Assembly (NCBI GenBank): GCA_021775525.1
Contig: JAJFHQ010000076.1
Span: 1-54,802 of the forward strand
Reading direction: 5' to 3'
Origin: Hyphomicrobiales bacterium
GTDB lineage: Bacteria; Pseudomonadota; Alphaproteobacteria; Rhizobiales; Methyloligellaceae
DNA length: 54,802 nt
Part shown: piece after piece, positions 16,217 through 23,717 of the stretch
Numbering within the stretch: the first letter of the stretch is position 1
Layout of the letters: each line of letters opens with the position of its first letter
Notes under the pieces: model-generated
Seen by the model: only the letters and a program-made list of their open reading frames with translations
What the model was told of the DNA's origin: nothing
The model's database searches: none
Translations under genes and position numbers: made by a program

Positions 16217-16474
16217 CTGGATAAGCAGGAATCGGAACATGAAAAGCCTGCAGCTGGCGAGAGCGTAGACAGGACAGGCTCTGACGTTGCAAAGCCAATG
16301 CCTTCAAGTGTAACCGAAACTGCAAGGGAGGGTTTATCCGCTCAGAATGAGGATGAGGTTGCGGAAGCGCCACTGGAAGACCGTGGTGTGGCCAGTGACC
16401 CGCAACCCGTTACGGACAATCAGGATACATCTCTCACCAAGGGAAAAGACCGGCTTTCAGCCGAGGAACACTAG
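16217..16474 (+). other. In-frame hydrophilic extension behind the amber stop of the antiporter gene
   Basis: Directly after TAG (16214-16216) the antiporter frame continues for 85 sense codons to TAG at 16472-16474. The translation starts LDKQESEHEKPAAGES and is rich in Asp, Glu, Ser, Pro and Thr, which fits a disordered cytoplasmic tail. It has no start codon with a ribosome binding site of its own. Either the amber is a recent truncating mutation or the tail is added by readthrough. It may also be a chance open stretch. Confidence 0.45.
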
Positions 16475-16584
16475 CGATATCCCTTTTGAACGTTTCAAAT
16501 TCAGCCAACACTATTCGCACCGGGCGTTTCAAAGTGCTACACTCGCCATAGAGGCTGTGGGATCATAGTATAGGCGCGCCCCGC

Positions 16585-17133
16585 ATGAAGAAAACAGGCA
16601 AGAAACTTGATCAGCCGGCAACGGCAACATCGCTGCGTGAAGCCATCCACATGGCTCGCGTTCAAGAGGCGGATGACCTCGACAATTCTGTTGATCGCAG
16701 AAGCACCGAAATGGCTCGCCTGGAAGTGCTGCATGCCGCGGTCGAGCATGTGTTCGACGATATCCCGTTTGAGGATGACCGCTTCGCCCTGGCCTTGGTG
16801 CCGAGCCGGCCCGCGCGCCTCTGGATTGACATCATGACATATGTCTCCATGGACAATTCTGGCGAAATCTACCGTATGGTCCGCAACGAGGGCACGGGCC
16901 GCAAGGTCATGGTCGAAACGGAAGATGTCGGTGTCATGGCAGGTCGGGTAACCGAATTTGTCGCCCGTGAGATTGTCGCACGTGAGCGCTACACTTCGGG
17001 GTTCGATTATGACCGGGCGCCAGCGCGGCGTCGGCGCAAGGGACGTACCGGGCTTATCATTTCCGCATTCATAATCGGCGTTCTCACCGGCGTTGCCGGA
17101 CTGCTGGCCATGGGCTGGAAATTCATCCAATAA
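16585..17133 (+). CDS. Hypothetical protein with C-terminal membrane anchor
   Basis: A 182-residue protein with no family that I recognise. Residues about 20-130 are soluble and contain VEHVFDDIPFEDDRFALALVPS, a WIDIMTYVSM strand and a segment IYRMVRNEGTGRKVMVE that could form a small alpha/beta domain. A highly basic stretch (APARRRRKGR) precedes a single transmembrane helix (IISAFIIGVLTGVAGLLAMGW) at the very end, so it is probably tail-anchored with the domain in the cytoplasm. Its last 11 bp overlap the 3' end of the convergent metallophosphoesterase gene. The start codon is ATG at 16585. Confidence 0.7.
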   Translation: MKKTGKKLDQPATATSLREAIHMARVQEADDLDNSVDRRSTEMARLEVLHAAVEHVFDDIPFEDDRFALALVPSRPARLWIDIMTYVSMDNSGEIYRMVRNEGTGRKVMVETEDVGVMAGRVTEFVAREIVARERYTSGFDYDRAPARRRRKGRTGLIISAFIIGVLTGVAGLLAMGWKFIQ

Positions 17134-18034
17134 GCATCCTTTGCTCAACTCTGCTAACTTGCCCATCAGCCGTGTGCAGACCCCGTCCTGTCATTTCGCA
17201 GCGCCAGCGTCCGTGTTCATGCCAAATGCGGAACAGGTTGTAGCGTGCCAGGCGGCCTTCCTTTTCCTGGCACGATGATGCTGAAGGAGCGCCAACGACG
17301 GGTATCGTTCCTGATCTGCTTGGCAGCACATTGATGTTATGGATGTGGTTGTGCCCATAGAGCACCAGTTCCGCACCCATGGACACCAGTACTTCTTGCA
17401 AATGAGCTGCTTCACGCAAGGCGCGGCGCCACTTGGTCAGGGCAGGCAGCGGAGGGTGGTGGATATGAACGATCCTGAACTGGTTTTCCTCACCCAGGGT
17501 TTCCAGGATGCGCTTGAGCGCATCCAGTTGACTCTGATCGAGATTTCCCCACGCGGCAAAAGGCGGTGTGGGCACGGCAGTTGACAAACCTATGAGTGCG
17601 ATATCATCAAACCGTCTCACGGTAGGAAATCCGTTAGGGCCAGAAGCTAGTTTTTTCGAACGTCCGACATGAGTTCGCATATAGGCGTTCCATCGCCCAA
17701 GCCCGTCACGCTGTTTTACACTCACATAGGTATCGTGATTGCCAGGTACGACGCTCACCTGATCGGGCGAACCAAGGGTTTCCAGCCAAGAGTGTGCCGC
17801 AATAAATTCATTTGGACTTGAGATATTTATGATGTCGCCACTCACCGCAATATGATCGGGAGAGTGGGACAACATATCAGCCACGATGGCATCCAGGACG
17901 CTGCGCGAATGGATGGCCTTGCGGGAACGCAGCCAATTGATGTACCCGATGAGGCGCTTGCCGGCCAGTTCGCTGGCCGTGGGTTGCGGCAAGGGCGCCA
18001 GGTGCGGATCAGTAAGATGTGCGAGCGTGAACAT
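17123..18034 (-). CDS. Calcineurin-like metallophosphoesterase
   Basis: This 303-residue protein shows all blocks of the metallophosphoesterase fold in order: LTDPHL (D-x-H), a VSGDIIN block, PGNHD, IVHIHHPPL and a final GHNHIHN. Two metal ions would be bound by these Asp, His and Asn residues. The closest general group is the Icc/CpdA-like phosphodiesterases, but the substrate (cyclic nucleotide, UDP-diacylglucosamine or other) cannot be fixed from sequence. No signal peptide is seen, so it is probably cytoplasmic. It is divergent from the Nudix gene. Confidence 0.88.
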   Translation of the reverse strand: MFTLAHLTDPHLAPLPQPTASELAGKRLIGYINWLRSRKAIHSRSVLDAIVADMLSHSPDHIAVSGDIINISSPNEFIAAHSWLETLGSPDQVSVVPGNHDTYVSVKQRDGLGRWNAYMRTHVGRSKKLASGPNGFPTVRRFDDIALIGLSTAVPTPPFAAWGNLDQSQLDALKRILETLGEENQFRIVHIHHPPLPALTKWRRALREAAHLQEVLVSMGAELVLYGHNHIHNINVLPSRSGTIPVVGAPSASSCQEKEGRLARYNLFRIWHEHGRWRCEMTGRGLHTADGQVSRVEQRMLIG

Positions 18035-18128
18035 GGGTTTGCCGGGTTAAGGGATATCCAGCGCCCATTTATCCTTTGCAGTGCGGGCATTACAAGCTGA
18101 ACAAATAGAAACGGCGGTGAAGACGAAC

Positions 18129-18584
18129 ATGCCCAAACTCGTGAACTCAACTCTCAGAGCCTGGTGGCGGTTCTCCCGGGGTCTCACGCTGGGAGCGCAG
18201 GGTGTGGTGGTAGACAAGGCATCACAGGTGCTGCTTGTCAGGCACGGTTACAGGCCGGGGTGGCATTTTCCCGGTGGCGGGGTGGAGCGAAATGAAACGA
18301 TGCTCGATGCTTTGGCGCGCGAGCTCGAGGAAGAAACAGGTGTCTCCCTGAATAAACCGCCAAAATTGCACGGCCTCTTTTCCAACGGAGATAATTTTCC
18401 CGGTGACCATATCGCGCTTTTTATAGTGCATGAGTGGGACCAGCCAAGGGTGCCGCCACCCAATGCGGAAATTGCCGAGCAGCGCTTCTTCACCATGGAG
18501 AATATGCCGGCTGACATGGATGCGGGGGCACGGCGGCGTCTGGCGGAACTGTTCGAGGGCGGAAGCATCAGCGAGAAATGGTGA
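18129..18584 (+). CDS. Nudix hydrolase
   Basis: This is a 151-residue Nudix protein. The catalytic helix is complete: GGGVERNE, then LARELEEETGV, giving the G-x5-E-x7-RELEEETG pattern needed for Mg2+ binding and cleavage of a nucleoside diphosphate linked to another group. The start at 18129 (MPKLVNSTLRAWW) is chosen over a GTG at 18081, because the longer version adds 16 residues with no family resemblance. The N-terminal WWRFSRGLTLGAQGVVVD resembles Nudix proteins that act on sugar nucleotides or damaged nucleotides, but the substrate is unknown. The stop is 21 bp from the convergent transglutaminase gene. Confidence 0.85.
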   Translation: MPKLVNSTLRAWWRFSRGLTLGAQGVVVDKASQVLLVRHGYRPGWHFPGGGVERNETMLDALARELEEETGVSLNKPPKLHGLFSNGDNFPGDHIALFIVHEWDQPRVPPPNAEIAEQRFFTMENMPADMDAGARRRLAELFEGGSISEKW

Positions 18585-18605
18585 GAGCGCTGTCGGGATT
18601 ACCAG

Positions 18606-19523
18606 TTAACCCGCCTGGTCCATGATCTGAACCGCGCGCACTTCTACATTCACGTTCATCTCGATGAAATCGTCTGGTGCGCCTTCATAGGAGCCTGAGA
18701 CCGGCATGGCCTGAATGGGTTCGCGTGTGACCGCAACGGGAATGAGATTTTGTCCGCCGTAAGAGGCGTTGGTAGGATCGAACTCAACCCATCCAGCACC
18801 TGGCAAGTAGACCTGGACCCAGGCATGGGTTGATCCCGCGCCGGAAACTTCACTCTGCACGCCATCAATGCCTGGATCGTAGAGATAGCCGCTGACGAAG
18901 CGCGCGGCCAACCCGACAGTACGAACCGCCTCCATCATGAGGAGTGCGAAATCGCGACATGTTCCAGCACCCCGTTGCAGGGTTTCCACCGGTGTTTGGA
19001 CACCGGGTGAATAGCGTTCTTCGTAACGCAACTCGTTACGGATTGCAGAGTTCAGGGCGCGCAGAAACGGCTCCGTCTCATGCGAGCCGGCTGGCGGAAG
19101 GAGGAAACGTCTGGACCATTCGGTCACAACCCTGTCCGGGTCCGAATAGTGGCGCTCGATGGTGCGGCCAAGGTCGGGGATTTCCGCCAGCGGATAGCTG
19201 AACGGGATCGTCCGGGCAAAGCCTTCAATCGGAAATTCCACCGCCGGGAACGGGTAGCGGTCAATCACGATCTGCGATTTGAAATAAAGCCGGTCTGTTG
19301 GCTGTTCAAAGGATGCGATAGTGACGGAGTTGCCAAACACATCGTGGAGCCAGCGCAGCTTCGCCTGGGGCTCGATCGTAAGAGTCGCATTCAGCAAACG
19401 GCTGTCATGGCTGTCGCGTGGGCGGAACATCAGGAAATGCTCCCCAGGCATGACCGGCCGTTGATAGCGGTAGGTCGTTTCGTGATTGACGGTCAGCCGT
19501 TGCAGCATTGCGTACACATCCAT
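18606..19523 (-). CDS. Transglutaminase-like protease-fold protein
   Basis: A 305-residue protein with the bacterial transglutaminase N-terminal beta domain (about 6-90, LTVNHETTYRYQRPV) and the papain-like core. The catalytic triad is visible as Cys in AGTCRDFA, His in STHAWVQVYLPG and Asp in VEFDPTN. Members usually hydrolyse or transfer amide bonds. There is no signal peptide, so it is cytoplasmic. It is the third gene of an operon with an alpha-E protein and a circularly permuted ATP-grasp protein, a widespread trio thought to make and trim a peptide. ATG 19508 is an alternative start. Confidence 0.88.
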   Translation of the reverse strand: MDVYAMLQRLTVNHETTYRYQRPVMPGEHFLMFRPRDSHDSRLLNATLTIEPQAKLRWLHDVFGNSVTIASFEQPTDRLYFKSQIVIDRYPFPAVEFPIEGFARTIPFSYPLAEIPDLGRTIERHYSDPDRVVTEWSRRFLLPPAGSHETEPFLRALNSAIRNELRYEERYSPGVQTPVETLQRGAGTCRDFALLMMEAVRTVGLAARFVSGYLYDPGIDGVQSEVSGAGSTHAWVQVYLPGAGWVEFDPTNASYGGQNLIPVAVTREPIQAMPVSGSYEGAPDDFIEMNVNVEVRAVQIMDQAG

Positions 19524-19606
19524 CGAATCGTAGTTGGCTCAAAATCGATTCGTTATTTAGTGGCTCAGTCTTCCATTGCCTAGAGGCAAGGTCATAACGG
19601 CAGAGT

Positions 19607-20542
19607 CTATCTGAAATAAGTCTCGCTAACCGCATTTGTCACTTTTCCCAGCAGGACCTGGATTCTGTCAAGAAAGGCATGCAGGCGGTCCGGAGTGATG
19701 TCAATTCCCGGTCCGGTTTCCAGCGCAAATTCAAGATCCCGGCGGGTGCGTTCCATTTCCGAATGTCGTTTTGTGCCGTGGCGCTTTTCGAGGTCACGGA
19801 CCCGTTCGGTTATCCGGGCAACGCAGAGCGTCAGAGCTCGGGGAAACTCGTTGTCATACAGCAGGAAACGCTCAATATCCTCCACGCGTGTGCCGCCGGG
19901 GTAGCGGCTGCGATAGGCATGATAACCCGACACCGACCGTAGCAGTACATTCCATTGCACCGATGTCACGGCATCGCCTTCACCAAGTGGCAGCAGTGCA
20001 TACCCGATGTCGAGAATGCGCGTTGTCTGGTCCGCGCGCTCTATATATTTGCCAAGATGGTAGAAGCAAGCAGGTTCGCCGCGCAGGAATGTCCCCTCCG
20101 CGATTCCCTCAAAAGTCTGGCAGCTGAGTATGATCTCATTTGCGGTGTTGGCCAGTGCCGAGGGCTGGATTTCTCTCGGCTTCATCTTTAGCAGCTGGCT
20201 GTAGAAAATATTGAGATGTGTCCACATCTCGGTTGAGATGAGATGGCGTACCGAGCGTGCATTCTCACGTGCGTTGACGATGGAAGAGACAATGGAGGAG
20301 GGGTTGTCGCGGTCCAGAACATAGAACTGCAGAACTGACTGTGCGCTGGCGTCATCATGGATTTTATGGAAGCGCTCGGAATCTGAATATAAATCCAGCA
20401 CGCGCTGCCAGTCGGGTCCTTCCGGCTTGTCGCGCGCGTAGGTTTCATTGATATGCAGGATCCGGGCTACATTTTCCGCCCGCTCCAGGTATCGGCCCAG
20501 CCAGAAGGTGTTGGCGGCAAAACGTGATACGAGGCTAGACAA
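19607..20542 (-). CDS. Alpha-E domain protein
   Basis: This is a 311-residue all-helical protein of the alpha-E family, recognised from FAANTFWLGRYLERAENVARIL at the N-terminus, IVSSIVNARENARSVRHLISTEMW in the middle and FLRGEPACFYHLGKYIERADQTTRILD later. The start is a TTG at 20540-20542 that overlaps the stop of the ATP-grasp gene (minus strand CTTGTCTAG), so translation is probably coupled. The function of alpha-E proteins is not established. They almost always occur next to circularly permuted ATP-grasp proteins, as here, and are thought to work in the same ligase complex. Confidence 0.88.
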   Translation of the reverse strand: MSSLVSRFAANTFWLGRYLERAENVARILHINETYARDKPEGPDWQRVLDLYSDSERFHKIHDDASAQSVLQFYVLDRDNPSSIVSSIVNARENARSVRHLISTEMWTHLNIFYSQLLKMKPREIQPSALANTANEIILSCQTFEGIAEGTFLRGEPACFYHLGKYIERADQTTRILDIGYALLPLGEGDAVTSVQWNVLLRSVSGYHAYRSRYPGGTRVEDIERFLLYDNEFPRALTLCVARITERVRDLEKRHGTKRHSEMERTRRDLEFALETGPGIDITPDRLHAFLDRIQVLLGKVTNAVSETYFR

Positions 20543-21953
20543 GGACCCAGGTATCCTTTGAACCGCCGCCTTGCGACGAGTTGACGATCAGCGATCCGCG
20601 TTTCATGGCGACGCGCGTCAGCCCTCCCGGTAAAACCCAGGTGTCCTCACCGGTGAGAGCAAAAGGACGAAGGTCCACGTGGCGCGGTTCGATGGCACGG
20701 CCGATCAACGTGGGTGAAACGGAAAGCCCGACCATTGGCTGGGAAATGTAATTGCCCGGATCGGACTTTATCAGGGCCCGCAGCCTGGCCAGTTCCCGCT
20801 TGCTGGCCCGTGGACCGACAACGACACCATAGCCTCCAGCCTCGCCGACGGGTTTGCTAACAAGTTTATCCAGGTTGTCGAGTGTTTTTTTAAGGCCTTC
20901 CTCCTCGCCGCAGATATTGGTCTGCACGTTCGGCAGGATCGGGTCCTCATCGAGATAGTATTTGATGATACGCGGCATGTAGGCATAGACCGCCTTGTCG
21001 TCGGCCACGCCGGTGCCGACCGCGTTGGCGAGGTTCACATTGCCCTTGCGGTAGGCCTCGAACAGACCGGGCACGCCAAGTTGGCTGTCGGGATTGAAGG
21101 CTTTGGGGTCGAGAAACGCATCGTCAATACGGCGATAGATCACATCCACCTGCTGTTTCCCGCTGGTCGTGCGCATGAACACCTTATCATTCTCGACCAG
21201 CAGATCCCGTCCTTCGACCAGCTGAACACCCATTTCGCGCGCCAGGAATACATGCTCGAAATAGGCAGAATTGTAGATGCCGGGCGAGAGCAGGGCTATG
21301 GTGGGATTCGATATATTGAGCGGTGCGACCTTTGACATGGTGCGGGCCAGCCGCGATCCGTAAGCGTCGACATCGGCAATGGGAATGCCATCGGCGAGGT
21401 CCGGGAATGCACGCATCATCAGGTGGCGGTTCTCAAGAACGTAGGAAACCCCTGACGGGCAGCGTCCATTATCCTCCAGCACGCAAAATGTGCCCTCCTG
21501 ATCACGCACCAGGTCGGTGCCGCAAATATGCACATAGGTGCCCTTCGGCACATCGACACCCTGCATTTCAGGGCGGTAGTGCTTATTTCCCTTGACCAGC
21601 TTTTCGGGGATGATGCCGTCCTTGAGGATATGCCCGTCGTTGTAGATGTCATGCAGGAACAGATTAAGCGCCGCCACGCGCTGCTTCACGCCGGTCTCAA
21701 TGGTGCTCCAGTCCTGTTTTGAAAGGACCCTCGGGATAACGTCAAAGGGGAGAATACGGTCGATCGCTTCCCGGTCCGTGTAAACGGTGAAGGTGATGCC
21801 GAGATTGAACAGCTCACGTTCAGCGTCGCGCGCACGCCGCCGCAAAGCACTGATATCGAGCTCATTGAGCCGATCGGTAATTCTGGAGAGGTGCGGCTGG
21901 TCCTGCTGCGATTGCATCTCGCAATAGAACACACCGCAATCATAATCTGACAT
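20535..21953 (-). CDS. Circularly permuted type 2 ATP-grasp protein
   Basis: This 472-residue protein carries the family's segments ITFTVYTDREAIDRILPFDVIPRV, RVAALNLFLHDIYNDGHIL, RPEMQGVDVPKGTYVHICGTDLVR, VLEDNGRCPSGVSYVLENR and a C-terminal GGLTRVA...NSSQGGGSKDTWVL. These are the permuted ATP-grasp elements, so ATP-dependent amide or peptide bond formation is expected. Start ATG 21953 (MSDYDCGVF) is preferred over a GTG at 22010. The usual family N-terminus (FDEMFD...) is not present, so the first 30 residues are unusual. It is the first gene of an operon with the alpha-E gene (8-bp overlap) and the transglutaminase gene. Confidence 0.88.
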   Translation of the reverse strand: MSDYDCGVFYCEMQSQQDQPHLSRITDRLNELDISALRRRARDAERELFNLGITFTVYTDREAIDRILPFDVIPRVLSKQDWSTIETGVKQRVAALNLFLHDIYNDGHILKDGIIPEKLVKGNKHYRPEMQGVDVPKGTYVHICGTDLVRDQEGTFCVLEDNGRCPSGVSYVLENRHLMMRAFPDLADGIPIADVDAYGSRLARTMSKVAPLNISNPTIALLSPGIYNSAYFEHVFLAREMGVQLVEGRDLLVENDKVFMRTTSGKQQVDVIYRRIDDAFLDPKAFNPDSQLGVPGLFEAYRKGNVNLANAVGTGVADDKAVYAYMPRIIKYYLDEDPILPNVQTNICGEEEGLKKTLDNLDKLVSKPVGEAGGYGVVVGPRASKRELARLRALIKSDPGNYISQPMVGLSVSPTLIGRAIEPRHVDLRPFALTGEDTWVLPGGLTRVAMKRGSLIVNSSQGGGSKDTWVLV

Positions 21954-22154
21954 CAGGCCCGCTGAAAGAGCGCGGGCTTTCGTGTTTGCAGATGTGCCGA
22001 TGCAAGCCACCCAAATTGAACATTTTTATTCGGGCCACTATAGAGCACCAGCGCCGATCAGACAAAGGCAGGCATGTTTCAATTTCAAGCAATGACCCGG
22101 CAGCGGTATTTGACCGCCGCCGGGTTTGGTTTGTGCCCGGTATGCGAGTGCGGG

Positions 22155-22685
22155 TCAGCGCTGCCGCAGTGCGCCGGCGCGGCGGCGGTGGGGCCTGAAG
22201 CGGGGCGGACTCTGCAAATGGCGCGCATTATAGATCCTGCGCTGTGTCCATGGACGCAGGGTTGGGCGAGGTTGCTGCGCGTTATGAATTCTGCGTCTCA
22301 CCCCTGGCCGCCACGGCTTGGGGTCGGGTGACGCGCCGGGCCCGCCGCGCGGGCCAGGCGGGTTTTCCCAGTTCGTTCCACGCCCGCCACGTGGTCCGGG
22401 CGGGTTGTTGTCATTGTCGAACAGCTTGCGCCAGACCCAGGGCCGCCACGGTTTGGCGTCGGGGGAAGCCCCGGGACCGCCGCGAGGTCCAGGAGGGTTC
22501 TCCCAATTGGTGCCGGGACCGCCGCGCGGTCCGGGTGGATTATTGTCCCGGTCAGGGGCAGCAAGTGCAAGGGTTGCAGTGCCCAGAACAAGCCCTGTCA
22601 TCAGCGCCACAAGCGCAAGGGCGCGGCAGCTCGTATGTTTGGAGTTTCCAAAGCTCGTTACGTCTCTCTCCTGTTTGTTCCACAT
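22155..22685 (-). CDS. Secreted collagen-like repeat protein (PPGPRGGPG repeats)
   Basis: A 176-residue protein. ATG 22685 is chosen because GGAGAG precedes it and a signal peptide follows (ALALVALMTGLVLGTATLALA, cleavage near residue 43). The open frame extends further upstream, but that part covers the AT-rich regulatory spacer. The mature chain has two 45-residue units (about 45-89 and 90-134), each with two copies of NPPGPRGGPG or a close variant, joined by TNWE and followed by ASPDxKPWRP and a basic end. A third degenerate part has RRIHNA and RRIYNA. It is rich in Pro, Gly and Arg, probably disordered and extracytoplasmic. No known family. It is divergent from the DUF6502-DUF5666 pair. 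Confidence 0.6.
   Translation of the reverse strand: MWNKQERDVTSFGNSKHTSCRALALVALMTGLVLGTATLALAAPDRDNNPPGPRGGPGTNWENPPGPRGGPGASPDAKPWRPWVWRKLFDNDNNPPGPRGGRGTNWENPPGPRGGPGASPDPKPWRPGVRRRIHNAQQPRPTLRPWTQRRIYNARHLQSPPRFRPHRRRAGALRQR
22284..22553 (-). repeat. Two tandem 135-bp coding repeats in the collagen-like gene
   Basis: Unit A covers 22553-22419 and unit B 22418-22284 on the minus strand, each coding for 45 residues. The shared core is NNPPGPRGGPG (GGRG in unit B), TNWENPPGPRGGPG, ASPD and KPWRP. The match is strong at the DNA level as well, so the duplication is fairly recent or kept similar by selection or recombination. Confidence 0.75.
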
Positions 22686-22752
22686 ATTTTGCTCTCCTGA
22701 TGATCTGGCAACTCCGGGGCAGGGGTGCTGCGGGGGCCGGAGCGCCAGATAC

Positions 22753-22857
22753 GTGGGAAAATATCCCACAATAATGAGATTAATATGTGGGAAAATTTCC
22801 CATGTCAATAAATATATGATATGTGAAATAGTAATTAGTGAATGGGAAAACCTCCCA
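22753..22857. promoter_or_regulatory. Three TGGGA-N5-TCCCA palindromes (putative operators) in divergent spacer
   Basis: Site 1, 22753-22769, reads GTGGGAAAATATCCCAC. Site 2, 22788-22802, reads TGGGAAAATTTCCCA, a perfect palindrome around one base. Site 3, 22843-22857, reads TGGGAAAACCTCCCA. The centres are about 34 and 55 bp apart. They lie in a very AT-rich block between the collagen-like gene (start 22685, minus) and the DUF6502 gene (start 22884, plus). A dimeric DNA-binding protein, perhaps the DUF6502 protein itself, is the obvious candidate reader. Confidence 0.65.
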
Positions 22858-22883
22858 CAATATGGATTTCTTGAAAGAAAAAT

Positions 22884-23717
22884 TTGATACCAGGCGAACC
22901 ACATCCGGCATTATTGCTGACGCTACACCGGCTTTTGCGCCCGCTCATGCGCGTGCTCATTGCCAAGGGGATCACTTTTCCAGTGATCTCACGACTGCTG
23001 AAACAGGTCTATGTCGAGGCGGCGCAGGAAGATTTCCCCGTTCCCGGTAAGCCCCCGACCGACAGCCGTATCAACTTGCTGACGGGCGTGCATCGCAAGG
23101 ATATCAAGGCGCTACGCGAGCGCAAGCGGGGTAATGAAGCACCATCGCCGGTGCTGTCACGCAATGCGCATCTGGTTTCGAAATGGACCGGTGCGCCGGA
23201 CTATCTGGATACGCGCGGGCGGCCCCGTCCCTTGCCGCGTCAGGGTGGAAAAGACGGCGGGCCGTCATTCGACAGTCTTGTTGAGTCTGTTTCTACGGAC
23301 ATACGCCCCCGGGCCGTGCTCGATGAATGGGTGCGCCAGGGGCTGGCGCGCGTGGATGATGAGGAATTCGTTCATCTGGACATGGACGCTTTCGTGCCAA
23401 GCGAAGATTTTGCTGACCTCGCCTATTATTTCGGGCGCAACCTGCGCGACCATATCGCCGCCAGTAGCCATAACCTGCTGGGAGATGCGCCTTCCATGCT
23501 GGAGCGCGCGGTCTACTACGAAGAGCTCAGTCCGCGCTCAGTCGGGGAGTTGGCCGCGTTGTCACGTGAGCTGGGGTCTGACGCGCTGGTAAAAGTAAAT
23601 CAAAAAGCTTTTGAGCTGGCTGAGCAGGACAAGGGTTCTCTGGAAGCAACAGAGCGTATGAGCTTCGGCGTTTATTTCTATTCCTGCCCCGATGATGAAG
23701 GGCAGGACGATGACTGA
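22884..23717 (+). CDS. DUF6502 family protein (putative DNA-binding regulator)
   Basis: This 277-residue protein matches DUF6502 by its N-terminus (HRLLRPLMRVLIAKGITFPVISRLLKQVYVEAA), which has helix-turn-helix character, and by TDSRINLLTGVHRKDIKALRER shortly after. The central and C-terminal parts are helical, with ERAVYYEELSP and a late LGSDALVKVNQKAFELAEQD. The 22884 start is TTG with weak GAAAG upstream; no ATG before the conserved region fits better. The function of the family is not known. The N-terminal wHTH-like region and the palindromes directly upstream make a role as autoregulator likely. It overlaps the DUF5666 lipoprotein gene by 8 bp, a pairing I recall from other proteobacteria. 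Confidence 0.7.
   Translation: MIPGEPHPALLLTLHRLLRPLMRVLIAKGITFPVISRLLKQVYVEAAQEDFPVPGKPPTDSRINLLTGVHRKDIKALRERKRGNEAPSPVLSRNAHLVSKWTGAPDYLDTRGRPRPLPRQGGKDGGPSFDSLVESVSTDIRPRAVLDEWVRQGLARVDDEEFVHLDMDAFVPSEDFADLAYYFGRNLRDHIAASSHNLLGDAPSMLERAVYYEELSPRSVGELAALSRELGSDALVKVNQKAFELAEQDKGSLEATERMSFGVYFYSCPDDEGQDDD

Noticed and set aside
16347..16568. 73-residue plus-strand ORF after the antiporter
   Set aside because: It overlaps the in-frame antiporter tail in another frame, starts with MRMRLRKRHWK and has no ribosome binding site.
22284..22553. CRISPR-like direct repeats
   Set aside because: Two long coding repeats in a single ORF, with no short repeat-spacer pattern and no cas genes.
22318..22887. 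Plus-strand Pro/Gly-rich ORF opposite the secreted repeat gene
   Set aside because: The mirrored repeats are a consequence of the GC-rich repeat DNA. Only the minus strand gives a signal peptide with a proper ribosome binding site.
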